Assembly: GCA_002007465.1 (NCBI GenBank) | Contig: LNAC01000273.1 | Location: 1,535,632-1,599,631, forward strand | Reading direction: 5' to 3' | Length of the DNA: 64,000 nucleotides | Source: Ailurus styani | Taxonomy: Eukaryota; Chordata; Mammalia; Carnivora; Ailuridae | Shown: in pieces, positions 47,521-58,700 of the stretch | Layout of the letters: the number at the start of each line of letters is the position of its first letter | Numbering within the stretch: the first letter of the stretch is position 1 | Program-made: the position numbers and the translations under genes | Notes under the pieces: model-generated | Seen by the model: only the letters and a program-made list of their open reading frames with translations | Databases searched by the model: none | Told to the model about the DNA's origin: nothing

Positions 47521-47985
47521 TTTTCTAGGACAATTTCTACAAACCAGTATCTCTAAGAAATATTTTAAAAGTCCTAGATAGTTGATTATCAAGAAATATT
47601 TAGTGTGGCAAACTTATTTGCTTGTGGTCTTTAAAAATTAGCTTCAGTACCCTTCTGTTTAAAAAGTAAAATATTTAATATCAACTACATGCATCAAAAG
47701 GTGGTTGGCCGTCTGAATGGAGGTAAAAATAGAGCAAAAAATTGTAAAATTGAACAAAATAGCAACGGCATAATAAGGTCTATGCAGTCAGAGCAGAAGT
47801 AATTGGTGTGACATGAAATGGTCAGGAAATTTTGTGAGATTTGAGCATGAATTTGAAGAACATCTTTCAGTATTGGCAGAGAAAAACTGATAGCACATTC
47901 TATGGTATGGTAAAGGTATGAACAAAGATACATAGATGGGAACAAACATCACATTTTCCTTTAAAATGCCTTTAGAATTCCCCGA
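47521..47985. other. Unique sequence, no gene seen
   Basis: Overlapping short frames on the - strand have no recognisable similarity. Confidence 0.5.
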
Positions 47986-47986
47986 A

Positions 47987-48135
47987 GCAGTGTTTCTCAG
48001 AGGCATAGCCGAAATCAAAGTTTCTGGGATGACTATTGAAAAGGTGCATCTTTGGATTTCGACCCAGACCTCTTCGATGTGGATCCAGAAAATCTCTGGT
48101 GATCATCATGCACACCACAGTTTGTGAACCATTAT
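47987..48135 (+). mobile_element. MER5-like (hAT-Charlie) element
   Basis: 'agcagtgtttctcagaggca' at the left and 'cacaccacagtttgtgaacc' at the right form the imperfect terminal inverted repeat typical of MER5A-type elements (cagtggttctcaac / gttgagaaccactg). The length of about 150 bp fits. Internal text 'agaaaatctctggtgatcat' is compatible. Confidence 0.5.
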
Positions 48136-48231
48136 ACATGGGTAAAGTTTAGCCAGGCTTAAAACCTCCTGTCGGTACACAGTAGTCAGTACTGGTACTC
48201 CCTTTCCAAACATGATGGAAATTCACATAGG

Positions 48232-48283
<52 letters not shown>
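48232..48283 (+). repeat. A52 homopolymer without an obvious parent element
   Basis: Fifty-two uninterrupted A residues. No SINE or LINE body precedes it and no TSD pair was found around it. Confidence 0.95.
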
Positions 48284-48286
<3 letters not shown>

Positions 48287-48360
48287 CTTTCCTGGGCAAA
48301 GACATTCTATCCAAGTAGTTAAAAGTTCAATCTTAGGACAGGTTTCCTCTTCTCTCTAGG

Positions 48361-48584
48361 CTCACTCTCTTTTCTTTCTCTCTTTCCCTTTCTTCCTCCC
48401 TCCCACACTTCCTCCCTTTCCTTCTTTCTTTCCCTCCTTCTTCCCTTCCTTCCTTCCTTTCTTCTTTCCTTCCTTCCTCCCTCCCCTATTCCCTCTCACC
48501 CTTCTTTCCTTCCTTCCTTCTTTCTTTCCTTCCTTCCTTCCTCCCCCCACTCCCTCCCACCTTTCCTTCCTTCCTTCTTTCTTA
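48361..48584 (+). repeat. Polypyrimidine (CCTT/CCCT)n tract, about 220 bp
   Basis: Almost pure C/T on the + strand with repeated ccttccttcctt blocks and two near-identical sub-blocks. The - strand frame across it (K/E/G/R only) is a simple-repeat artefact. Such tracts with mirror symmetry can form triplex (H-DNA). Confidence 0.97.
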
Positions 48585-48589
48585 TGCAT

Positions 48590-48682
48590 TCCATTAGATT
48601 ATTTCAAAGGCAGGGATCATGTCTAGTTTACAATATTCTCAGCACCTAGCTCAATAAATTATTGTTGTATATAGATGGTGAT
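48590..48682 (+). mobile_element. L2 3'-end fragment
   Basis: 'tttcaaaggcagggatcatg', 'tctagtttacaatattctca' and 'gcacctagctcaataaatta' follow the L2 terminus (gagggcagggactgtgtc, tgtatccccagcacctag, tcaataaatg). Confidence 0.7.
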
Positions 48683-48814
48683 GATATTTATTACTAATTA
48701 AATGAAATAGTGCTCACCTCATTGGATATATGTAGAAAACCATCAAATAATGTAGTTAGTGATTCAATTACAATAAAAAATCAGCCATTCATTCTGTGTT
48801 TCTCAGATTCCTAT

Positions 48815-49018
48815 CCCCAACCTAAGTTCTGAGTATGTAAAGATAAATAAAATACTTGACCTTAAATATCTTACTGTTTTATGAAGAAAAAGTCAAATAA
48901 ATGAGGAATTTACTTTAAAGTGATATAGAAAAAAAGAATACAGTGTAGTATGGAAACTTCTAGGTTAGCTGGAGTAGTGAGACAAAGCACAAGGCCGTCA
49001 GAGGATTTGACATGACAT
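48815..49018 (-). mobile_element. L2 fragment
   Basis: 'ttctgagtatgtaaagataa' and 'aataaaatacttgaccttaa' with 'atatcttactgttttatgaa' resemble antisense L2 ('gcaaagatgaataagacatggtccctgcc'). Confidence 0.45.
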
Positions 49019-49475
49019 CTGTATTAGTTTCCTAGGGCTGCTATAAGAAATTCCTACCAAATAGGTGACTTGAAACAGCAGAAATTTGTTCTCAGATCTG
49101 GAGGCCAAAAATACAAATTCAAGGTGTCAGTAAGGTCATGCTCCCTTTGAAGGTTCTCGGGAAGAACCCTTTGCTCCTTCCTACTTTGGTTACCTTCCAG
49201 TAATCATTGGCATTTCTCAGCTTGTACCTGCATCATTACAATCTCTGCTTCTACCTTTGCATATCTTTCTTCCCTAGGTGTATCTCTGTCTGTTCTTTCC
49301 TCTTCTTGTAAGGACATCAGTCATTGGATTTAGCCTCCCAACCCCACACCTGCCAAATCTATTATGACCTCATCTTAACTTATTACATCTGCAAAGACCC
49401 TATTACTAAATAAGGCCAAATTCTGACCTGGTGGACATGGATTGAAGGAGAACACTATTCAACTCACTGCAACAT
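49019..49475 (-). mobile_element. MLT1-like (ERVL-MaLR) solo LTR
   Basis: 'gtattagtttcctagggctg', 'ctataagaaattcctaccaa', 'cagcagaaatttgttctcag', 'tctggaggccaaaaatacaa', 'ttcaaggtgtcagtaaggtc' and 'cttcttgtaaggacatcagt' are the antisense MLT1A-type order. It is the same family as the + strand copy at 40560-40975. Confidence 0.88.
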
Positions 49476-51352
49476 CTAAACAAGAAATTTACACTACAAG
49501 TAAAGGTTGATCTGACCAAGAAGGTGGAAAACAACTTACCTATAATGCACAGTGCATTGTCGATAGTGGCCTGGCCATATGGACACTCTGTTACTTTATA
49601 GCCACTACTGTCTATACAGAAATCCTAGGCAGAAGACCACTTTTTGCACTTGGGTTTGCAATCTATCTTTTGCAGCTCCTGGATGCTCCATCTCTGTCAA
49701 TCCACTCCGGAAATAGGGTCAGGTCTAGTATGGATACCAATAATCTCTCTAACCTTCATGCCTCACTGGTTTGAAAGAATTGTTTTGCTTTCCAGACTCA
49801 TGAATCCTTCCCTATAGAATTCAAGATCTGGGTTGTAATTCCTCTCCAGGATAGAAGATACCTGGCTTTGGTTTAACAAACAGAGGTCTTTTCATAACTT
49901 CATCTAAATTGTTTGTATCTCTGCTTCTCCAAAACCAGGAATAACAAGATTGATGCCAGTCTGCACTTTACACCCCTTACAATGACATTCATCATGAAGA
50001 GAGTAGAGGGAGGACTTGATAGAGGTGAAGAAAGAACAGTGGTGTCTATTAAAAAATGATAGAAAGAAGCTTGTGTGCTTCAGTTGCTTTTCCTACCTAC
50101 TCAGTCTTTTCAGCCAATACTTTTTTTCACTTCTATTTCTAGAAAATGAGCCAGAAAAGAGATTCATTTGTTTTTTAGCTCCAACAGCTTTGAAGACCAA
50201 GCTTTGCATATATGATTTATAGGATCTACTGAAATAAACCCCTATGACCATGAGAGTATCCTCCAAAGATTTGGTTGGGATTACTGAGTTTTTCTGGCAC
50301 TTTAACCTAAACTGTTGAGCATAATAAGCTATGCCCTACACCTTTCTGGAAAAATAATACTGCCTGTCTTATTGCCTTTATTCTGTAAGTCAGTGACTTC
50401 CTCATAGGTAAAGTGACATCTGACCTCTTAGCCACCTATGCCTCTGGAGGAAAATGCCACAAGCAGAGTTAGACTTTGTGCAGCAGGAATAGCACCTCTG
50501 AGAAGGAAACAAATGTCATCTCAGCAGACTTTTTTGTAGATTGCATTATGAAATAATTTTAAAATTTTAGTTCAGTCTATATTATCTTTATTTAGATTGG
50601 CCTATTTCCGTTCCTGACTCTTCAATAGCTGTGGACTAACCAAGCAAGGGGAAAGTAAAAAAAGTGAATTATGTTTGCTTGTAGAAGAGCTAGTATTCAG
50701 GCAATAAATAACAGCTAGTTTATCTGAATATAAAACAGGATTAAATCAACCAACTTGGTAAAACAGAATTTTAAGTGGAACATTCTTCAAGTGATATACT
50801 AAAATTGCTTCCAACAAGAGTGCCTATATTTATTTATTTTTAAATGAATATTACCATATTCTCATATTTGTATGCATTTTGGATCAGACACTTGTTGAAC
50901 ATTTAAGACAACTGCTTTAATGTAAGAATATTGAAGAATTTGATTAGAATATCATCTTTTGTTAAAGATTATTTACACTTTTTGGAAAATAATTAAATAG
51001 TAAATACAGCTATATTACACAGAAGCACCTGCTGCTAAACCAGTAGCTAGAAACAAGAAAAAAGGCATGATTTTCCAGTTTAAAAAAAAAAGTGATGTAG
51101 AAAACAGTCAAGAGGCATAAACTAAACATGAAACATTACATTTTCTGGAAGATAATAATTTTTAGATATTTTACATTATGTTTTAATATTGCATTAGAGA
51201 GAAGATATATTCTCATATCATATTTGAAAATGTGAGGATATATACTTTCTGCAAATGTAACTACTATATTTCATTTTTATTATAATTATATCTCTCTAGC
51301 CATTTCATCACTCCATTAATTCTCATTTTAATGACAATGTTATACACACACA
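49476..51352. other. Mostly unclassified sequence, no gene seen
   Basis: The part at 49560-50480 could be an old LTR-element interior because it follows an MLT1 LTR, but no motif supports that. The frame at 50016-50222 is unsupported. The part from 50550 is AT-rich and unique. Confidence 0.4.
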
Positions 51353-51357
51353 TGCAC

Positions 51358-51366
<9 letters not shown>

Positions 51367-51391
<25 letters not shown>

Positions 51392-51559
51392 GACAGAGAG
51401 AGAGAGATTACAAGTAGGCTGAGAGGCAGGCAGAGAGAGAGGGGGAAGCAGGCTCTCCACTGAGCAGAGAGCCCGATGCGGGCCTCGATCCCAGGACCCT
51501 GAGATCATGACCTGAGCTGAAGGCAGAGGCATTAACCCACTGAGCCACCCAGGCGCCCT
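51367..51559 (-). mobile_element. CAN-SINE, young, unusual pure T tail
   Basis: Twenty-nine T residues (51363-51391) pass directly into 'gacagagagagagag', without the usual 'aagattttatttattta' segment. The body ends 'actgagccacccaggcgccc'. The 14-bp TSD tgcactttactttt is perfect at 51353-51366 and 51560-51573. Confidence 0.97.
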
Positions 51560-51669
51560 TGCACTTTACTTTTAAGAAAAGCAAAATAGTCCAAAGTAAA
51601 GATTACAGACCTTTGATACTGACTAACTAAGGAGCCCATATGAGATGGTACAGCTTGAGTTTTAGCTTT

Positions 51670-51920
51670 CTCTGTTGAGAAGCATATAGTACTTAAGACT
51701 ATGAGCCTGGGCTTTAGTATCTGCCATTTATCAAATGGATGACTTTAATCATTTTAGCTAGTATCTCTTTACTTGGGTTCCTCATCTATAAATAGGAGGA
51801 ATTATAGTACCTTTCCACTGGATTCTTATCTAATGAAAATAGTTAAGACCTCACTAGGCACCATGTTTAGAATGCCTTGTAAGTACTTAAGACATATCAA
51901 CAATTATTACTACCTACAAA
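51670..51920 (+). mobile_element. MIR remnant
   Basis: 'gaagcatatagtacttaaga', 'ctatgagcctgggctttagt', 'gggttcctcatctataaata' and 'ggaggaattatagtaccttt' with 'ctcactaggcaccatgttta' follow the MIR plan throughout. Confidence 0.75.
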
Positions 51921-52226
51921 TGGAGATATTGAAAGTTTTCGCAGAACTGTTAAGATAATTAAATGATATAACGTAGGTACAAAACCTATTATAGACTCTA
52001 AAGTGGTACAATTGATAATTTATCATTACATGACTGGCAAATAAGTGTTCTCTCTATTGTTCTCATATACCATATGGGCTATAGCAAGTCCTCTAACCTA
52101 CCAGTCTCAACTTTAGAGCTCCTGTAGTTGCTTTGGGGGTACTCATGAAATCAACTTACAGAAAGTAAATGGTTATATAAATGTAAATTATTCTCATAAC
52201 CTACACCAATAGTTTGTATAGTTACT

Positions 52227-52258
52227 GTTTGTTTGTTTTGTTTTGTTTTGTTTTTTTG
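52227..52258 (+). repeat. (GTTTT)n/(GTTT)n microsatellite
   Basis: GTTT units pass into three GTTTT units and a T run. Confidence 0.9.
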
Positions 52259-52274
52259 GTATTTGCGCTATTAT

Positions 52275-52400
52275 ACTTGTTCCAGATGGAACAGATATTG
52301 TCACCATTTTTAGGAGAGAAAACTAAGAAGTTGAGACATCAGACAACCATTCAACATTATTCAGGCACTTTGTAGCATAGCTGGAAGTTAATGCAAGTTT
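52275..52400 (-). mobile_element. MIR fragment
   Basis: 'attgtcaccatttttaggag', 'agaaaactaagaagttgaga' and 'tttgtagcatagctggaagt' resemble the antisense MIR core (cccattttacagatgagg, aaactgaggc, agtggcagagc). Confidence 0.55.
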
Positions 52401-53249
52401 GTCAAACACAAGGTCAAGAGATTGCTCTTTAAGAAAGAAAAGTCTTGTCACTATTATATTTAAAGCAACATGACCAATTGAAGTTTCTTTCCAGAAGAAC
52501 ACTATTTCAGTTATAGAGCTGAAAGGTAAGTGCTGACAGGATCTATTTCTACCAAACCTGATGAAAAAATGATTTCTAGGATTGCCAATGTGTCACTGAA
52601 AGCTTTCCCGGACACCTTATTTGTCTAATGGATGCTTGATGATTATTTAATTCCTGGCATAGATAATATTTGCATAAGATTCCAGTGAAAATAAAATCTG
52701 TTCAGCAGCCAACCTGCCCTAAACATTTTATCTTTGCTATATCTCTGTTTTCTTCCTAAATTTAAAATATGTACTTCATCAACCCTTCATGCCCACACAA
52801 GAGCTCTTTCTGAGTAGGCACAAAACCTTTATAGGGAATGAAGCAGATATAAATAAATAAATACATAAATAAGCCTGTTCACTGTGTAATTTCTTTTCTG
52901 TCATCCTATTATATTGGTTAAGACGCATTGCCTTATATATGTTGTCGGACATAATATTGGAGGATAATTGAGGCTATTTCCAGATTGGAATCAATTCTTC
53001 AATTGAACATGGTGTTTTTTAGTGAACTGAAGCAAAGTGACTACTTGAAGAAGCTATATGTTTGTTATTACAGAGAACCAATTAAATTCCACTCTGTAAT
53101 TAGAATTTTTTTAAATTACTCTTTGCATGTATGAGTTTACTTTTTGATGTTAATGCAAGTATTTGATTTAATTATGTAAGTAATTTTGCTTACTAGTTGC
53201 AGAACATCAGAAGAAAAAAGAAAAAAAAATGAATTTTCTTTTATGCAGA
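52401..53249. other. Unique AT-rich sequence, no gene seen
   Basis: Short AAAT repeats near 52850-52870; otherwise unique. Confidence 0.55.
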
Positions 53250-53262
53250 GGCTACTATCTTT

Positions 53263-53469
53263 TTTTTTTTTTTTAAGATTTTATTTATTTATTTGACACA
53301 CAGAGAGAGATTACAAGTAGGCAGAGAGGCAGGCAGAGAGACAGGGAGAGGAGGAAGCAGGCTCCCCGCTGAGCAGAGAGCCCGATGTGGGCCTCGATCC
53401 CAGGACACTGAGATCATGACCTGAGCCGAAAGCAGAGGCTTTAACCCACTGAGCCACCCAGGCGCCCGT
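53263..53469 (-). mobile_element. CAN-SINE, young, full length
   Basis: Near-consensus reverse-complement copy; TSD ggctactatcttt at 53250-53262 and 53470-53482. Confidence 0.97.
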
Positions 53470-53589
53470 GGCTACTATCTTTTCAAAGTTTTTAAGTTCT
53501 AAAAAGGAAACTCCAAACTTGCATATGGTGTTTTTCATCAGCTCATTTGCATTTATTATTGGGTAAGATTGTGAGAGTCCCTGAAATTT

Positions 53590-53593
<4 letters not shown>

Positions 53594-53641
<48 letters not shown>
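53594..53641 (+). repeat. (AG)24 microsatellite
   Basis: Uninterrupted AG dinucleotides for 48 bp after a short A run. Confidence 0.98.
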
Positions 53642-53644
<3 letters not shown>

Positions 53645-54331
53645 TTCTAGGGAGGTTAGACTTGAAGTTTTTCTTCTACTATTGCCCGTGACGTAGTTTT
53701 AGGCACTTGACTTCAGATTAGAGATGTATTAGGCAGTCTTCGGTTTCAGCTAGCACCCATCTCTTCATGTCCTAAGGCCTTAGCTGTCAGGTTTAGAAGG
53801 AGACCAAATTAGTAATCTTTGCCTGAAGGAGAGTGATTTTTAAGACACTGATAGAATGTTAGATTTACCAGACAGTTTTATATTTCATTTCTTATGATAT
53901 ACTGTAGACTTGCTTACAATCTTCGGTGAAGAAGCACAGCCACGTAGGAAACTATACTGTTAACCTAGTTATTTAAAGCTCTAGTATATGAAAATACTGG
54001 GTAAAGACACCTTGGGAATGTACTGGTGAGGTAAGACACAGTGCAGCTTTTGATGTCCCTCTACCCTTCTACATGTTGAGGGCAGATTATGATAATGTGT
54101 GATCCTACTTTAGTCTACTATTGGTCATTTCCTTATTTCCCTTAGAAAATAATAGTTCTCTTTGACAGTTCCCTGGATTGCACAGGGATCTCCATTAATG
54201 CAAATGTATCAGATAGTTTACTAAAAGATCCAGTTAGAAATGGTGGGGCTTTTAGATGAAATTGTTTAGATATTTAGAAATGTACTTATGTTTTAATATT
54301 TTAAACCTTAATTCTCTATATAAGGAGACTA
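53642..54331. other. Unique sequence, no gene seen
   Basis: No recognised repeat or coding frame. Confidence 0.55.
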
Positions 54332-54347
54332 CTATAAACAATGTTTA

Positions 54348-54553
54348 TTTTTTTTATTTTTTTAAAAGATTTTTTATTTATTAATTTGACAGAGAGAGAG
54401 AGATCCCAAGTAGGCAGAGAGGCAGGCAGAGAGAGAAGAGGAAGCAGGCTCCCCGCTGAGCATGGAGACCCATGTGGGCCTCGATCCCAGGACCCTGAGA
54501 TCATGACCTGAGCCGAAGGCAGAGGCTTTGACCCACTGAGCCACCCAGGCGCC
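54348..54553 (-). mobile_element. CAN-SINE, young, full length
   Basis: Perfect 16-bp TSD ctataaacaatgttta at 54332-54347 and 54554-54569; body near consensus. Confidence 0.97.
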
Positions 54554-55033
54554 CTATAAACAATGTTTAAATCACAAGCTGCTAAGAACAAGTTTTTTCT
54601 TATATTAATACCTAATATTTTATTTTAGGTTTAACTAAATTTGAGGGTACTGATTGCTGTTATTTACTCAGAGTTACTTAAAACCAAAACCAAAACCAAA
54701 AACATTATTGAGATATAATGTATATACAATACCATTCATCTTATTAAAGTATATGATTTGGATATTTTTGTCACTTCGCATTCTCCCTACTGCCCCAGCC
54801 CTAGGCAAACAGTGATCGAATGTCTGTTTCTGACAATTTCTAATCTTTCATAAAAATGGAAGGATGCAGTATGTGATCTTTTTGTGACTGGTTTCTTTGA
54901 CTTAGCATGTTTCAAGGACCAATTGTTTTGTAGCATGTGTCCGAATTTCATTTTTTGCTATTTCCAAGTCATATTTAATTATAGAGATGTACCTAATACA
55001 TTTCATTTATCCATTCAGCATCCATCATAGACT

Positions 55034-55292
55034 TTTTTTTTTAAGATTTTATTTATTTATTTGACACAGAGAAAGAGATTACAAGTAGGCAGAGAGGCAG
55101 GCAGAGAGACAGGGAGAGGAGGAAGCAGGCTCCCTGCTGAGCAGAGAGCCGGATGTGGGCCTTGATCCCAGGATGCTGAGATCATGACCTGATCCCAGGA
55201 TGCTGAGATCATGACCTGATCCCAGGATGCTGAGATCATGACCTGAGCCGAAAGCAGAGGCTTTAACCCACTGAGCCACCCAGGCGCCCCAG
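55034..55292 (-). mobile_element. CAN-SINE with internal 27-bp triplication
   Basis: A young reverse-complement SINE, about 54 bp longer than its siblings because of a tandem triplication in its body (55164-55244). The short TSD tcatagact is at 55025-55033 and 55293-55301. It sits in the antisense L1M. Confidence 0.96.
55164..55244 (+). repeat. 27-bp unit tandemly repeated three times inside a SINE
   Basis: Three identical copies (55164-55190, 55191-55217, 55218-55244), each starting 'gatcccaggatgctgagatc' and ending 'atgacct'. Other SINEs here carry one copy. Identity of the units indicates a recent expansion after or during insertion. Confidence 0.98.
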
Positions 55293-55870
55293 TCATAGAC
55301 TCTTGAGTTGTTTCCACTTTTTGGCTATTGTGAATAATGCTTCTATGAACATTTGTGTCCCAAGTTTTTGTGTGGATTCATGTTTTCATTGCTCTTTGGT
55401 AGATATTTCAGATGGAATTGCTGCATCGTGCAGTAACTTTATTTTTAACAGGTTGAGAATGGTCCAACTGTTTTCTAAAGTGGTTGCACTTTTCTGGATT
55501 TCCCTCAGCAACACTTGAGAGTATCAAATTCTCCACCTTCTTGCCAACATATGTTATGGTCTGTCTCTATGATTGTAGCAATCCTAGTGCTTATAAAGTG
55601 GTTTTGATTTGCATTTCCCTAATGACTAATAATGTTGAGAGTCTAGTCTTGAGTTTATTGATAATCGGTATATCTTTGGGGCAATGTCTATTCAAATACT
55701 TCTTTCCATTTTTAAATTGGGGCACTGTTCTTATTGTCGAGTTTTAAGTGTCTTTTGTATTGTTTGGGTAAAAGTCCCTTATGAAATACGTGGTTTGTAA
55801 ATATTTTCTGTCATGCTGTGGGTTTCTTTTTACTTTCTTTATGGTATCTTCTGCAGAGTTAAAGTTTTTC

Positions 55871-58556
55871 TCACTTCTCTAATCCCTTGCCGTGCTTCCA
55901 AATAAATTACGTGTACTGAAATCCTTTGCTCTGGTAATGCTTTTGAGGGAATTGATCTATAATATTTACCATTTAAAAACGTTGATAGGTAATCTTGTGA
56001 GGCTTATTAACAAGATGATGAAAAGACCATGCTATCACATAGAATCTTTTTTTTATTCAGTTGCCAGTGTTTGGTTTCATTCAATGATTAAGCTATAAAT
56101 TACAGGAAATCCTTATTTGTTGATGCCAAATGATTATAAAAGTCTATATTGTATCTGTTATCCATATTTATAACCCAGCAAAAAAGTTCTACATTTAGCC
56201 TGCAATCTCTAATACTTTTCTTCCTGTAAGAAATACTTTTTTGTTGTTGTTGCAGAGTATTATTTGTAACCTTGACCATTCAGATTAAGGAGCTGAGTGG
56301 TCTCTCACTGCTAGGAAAACCAAAACCACAACCAAACAAAACTGTAAAGCAACACATGAAAATTCTTGGTTTCTCTCACATTTCTACTAGTTCACATGGG
56401 GAAAAAAAATTCATAGTAACTAAAAGTGCATCTATCGCAGCACCAAAGCATAACACCCTGCACATACTAAATGGTCACTAAACCTTTGCTGCATAAAGTT
56501 TCAAAAAATTTCAAAGAAGCGCGGTAGTTGAATGAGGCAAGGGGATTAATTAATGGAATATTTAAAAGGAAATTAACTTCAGTATAAATAGTAAGTTAGC
56601 AATTGTTATGTTGAAAACTTCCCCTGCTAAAGAAAGGTGACATAACCAAACTCTCAGAGCAGAAACAAAAGTTACCAGATAAAACCTGAGATACCGAGAG
56701 GTCATTTTAATTGTTCAAATTAAGGCTTTTCTTTCAAAACTGGACGAGACCCCAATATACATAGCAAATATGAAAAATGTGCACGTTGGTGGTTCTTATC
56801 CCTAGCACATTGATAAAAGGGCAACAGAGTTATCCCAAAAGTGGGTCAAAGGGAATTGAGCAGTGAAATGGTTCTGAATGACCAAGAGATCTGTTTAATA
56901 AACTTCCAGGCCTCGTGAAATTACCAGTAGATGCTCACAGAAAAATAATCTCAATACCTTTGCTTTTGGATTGTGCTAATACCTGTTAGTGACCTCCCAT
57001 GAAGATACTTAGAAGGAGATCCTGATGGAATGCATGCATGGCTAGGCTCAGCAGCACTGAGGAAATTTACACCCGTGGGTCCTGGGGAAATTACTGTGCT
57101 CAGATATCAGGACATGAAAATCCAAAAGCCCGAAACATGTAAGAAGTGAAAACCTAGGCCATTTGAGATTGTAATTTTTTTCCTTTACATGTTCTGGGCA
57201 ATTTTATGGAGGAAGTACTTGTTCCTATAAAGGAGATGTAAAGCAGACTGTTTTTATCATAAGCACATCAGAACCTACAAATGCTTCTTAATCTACCTTT
57301 CACTTTGACTGATAATGCCCAGCCTCTGAAAACTTACATGAAAATAAAGTTAAGAAACACATTTTTAAGATGTCCCCTTTAGGTTTTAAGAGTATTTACT
57401 ATCCTGAGCTCAGAGTTCTGCAGTAGCATATAATTAAATGGGGCTTCTAAGTTCTGAGTGACAATATCATATTGAATTCAGAAAGGAAAACTGTCAGCAA
57501 AATGTAGATTATTCATTTTGTGAATTCAAGGATCTTGATTTGAATGAAATGCTTTATAAAATGTAGAAAAGAGGAGGTGGATGAAACAATTGCAAAATCC
57601 TGATGAATTATACTGTTTGGAGAATTAAATTTTTAATGTTAACTAAGAAAAACTGGTGAAGCTAATATAGTCTAAGGAAGAACACTATCAAAGATTCTCT
57701 TCCAGGCAGAATGCCAGACAGCTTGAGCCAGCTTTCTGCAGCAATACCTTCAGGTTTTATTTAAATTGAAATAAAGCCTGTCGTCTTAGCTTTAGCTGGC
57801 TCAACGAAATGCACCAGTTTCTTGCTCAATTCCAACATTAGACCTACAATTGCATCTAGTGATATATATTTGCAAATGTATGTGTCATAATGTTTTTACA
57901 TAGCTTGCCAAAAATTATTGTCAAAACTCATTATTCAACTAAAAGTAAAATAAATGAATAGATATATAATGACTAAATTAATAAATAAGTAAATAACACC
58001 AGTAGCTTCACAGTTCATTTGCCAGAAGTAATTCAGTTGAAAATCACAACATCTGGAAATAAAATGGGTGTGTCATAGAAATTGCATTGACCTAATTAGG
58101 TTTATCTGGATTTATTCCTTTAAATGACACTTTTTTTTACTAATAAGATAATAAATACTCTTATCTTCAATTCAGTTCTTAATGTCTTAAGGGATGAGAC
58201 GGTGGAGACCTTTAAATTATCCAAGTAGATTTGCATTTTGAGAATATTTCTAAAATTTCTTATATTCATCCATTCTTTATTTTGCTTAATGATGGACCTT
58301 ACTTCTTAATAGAAGAGTCTTTACACTGTTTCATACAAATATTTTCTGTGTCCATACAAATCATATATTCATAAAACCTCTTAGCTACATGTATCAGGCA
58401 CATGTGTGGTTATCATATCCCCTTTATCGGCCATATTATTAAGATGTCACCTCTTTACTCTTTAAGAATGAACTTATTTTGCCTTTTATTAAAAAGGAAA
58501 CTACAGGTTAGAAATGGAATCACTTCTGTCAGGCCAAATAACCAAACGAGGGTTTA
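55871..58556. other. Long mostly unique interval, no gene seen
   Basis: No SINE in about 2.7 kb. The frames at 55892-56098 and 56272-56481 have no recognisable similarity. The interval contains the 82-nt hairpin at 57723-57804. Confidence 0.5.
57723..57804. repeat. 82-nt imperfect nested hairpin
   Basis: Outer arms ttgagccagct (57723-57733) and agctggctcaa (57794-57804) pair perfectly. Inner arms caggttttattt (57751-57762) and aaataaagcctg (57769-57780) pair with one G-U, around a 6-nt loop. The intervening 17 and 13 nt form an internal loop with weak pairing. The size and layout resemble a pre-miRNA or a small palindromic element; neither is established. Confidence 0.8.
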
Positions 58557-58699
58557 TTTATTTATCTATTTAATTTTATTTTTTTTATTTTTTTTAATTT
58601 TATTTTTATTATTTGCCCAAGGGGTACAGGTCTGTGAATCATCAGGCTTACATCTTTCACAGCCCTCACCAAAGCACAAACCCTCCCCAATGTCCATAA

Positions 58700-58700
58700 N
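58700..58700. other. Single undetermined base at the L1 inversion junction
   Basis: The N falls exactly where antisense 3'-UTR text changes to sense ORF2 text. It may be an ambiguous base or a one-base scaffold gap. Confidence 0.95.

Larger units (their letters stand above)
54685..55870 (-). mobile_element. L1M-type LINE 3' portion, split by a SINE
   Basis: On the + strand, 'cattattgagatataatgta', 'ctagcatgtttcaagg'-like text, 'ttccactttttggctattgt', 'gaataatgcttctatgaaca', 'actgttttctaaagtggttg', 'ttttgatttgcatttcccta' and 'atgactaataatgttgagag' give the antisense L1M ORF2 end and 3' region in order. Open frames on the + strand (55303-55518, 55484-55747) are antisense noise. A (CCAAAA)n run at 54680-54704 marks its edge. 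The SINE at 55034-55292 interrupts it. Confidence 0.85.

Noticed and set aside
48362..48589. Frame of 75 codons made of K, E, G and R on the - strand
   Set aside because: Pure polypurine repeat translation with no protein-like complexity.
55057..55317. Frame with a VMISASWDQ peptide repeated three times
   Set aside because: It is the 27-bp DNA triplication inside a SINE read in one frame, not a protein repeat.
55303..55747. Hydrophobic frames on the + strand suggestive of membrane proteins
   Set aside because: They read antisense through an L1M 3' region, whose order of landmarks is clear.
58402..58585. Upstream extension of the L1 frame to an ATG at 58402
   Set aside because: L1 similarity begins only after 58586, and the upstream part is flanking DNA and SINE tail that happens to be open.
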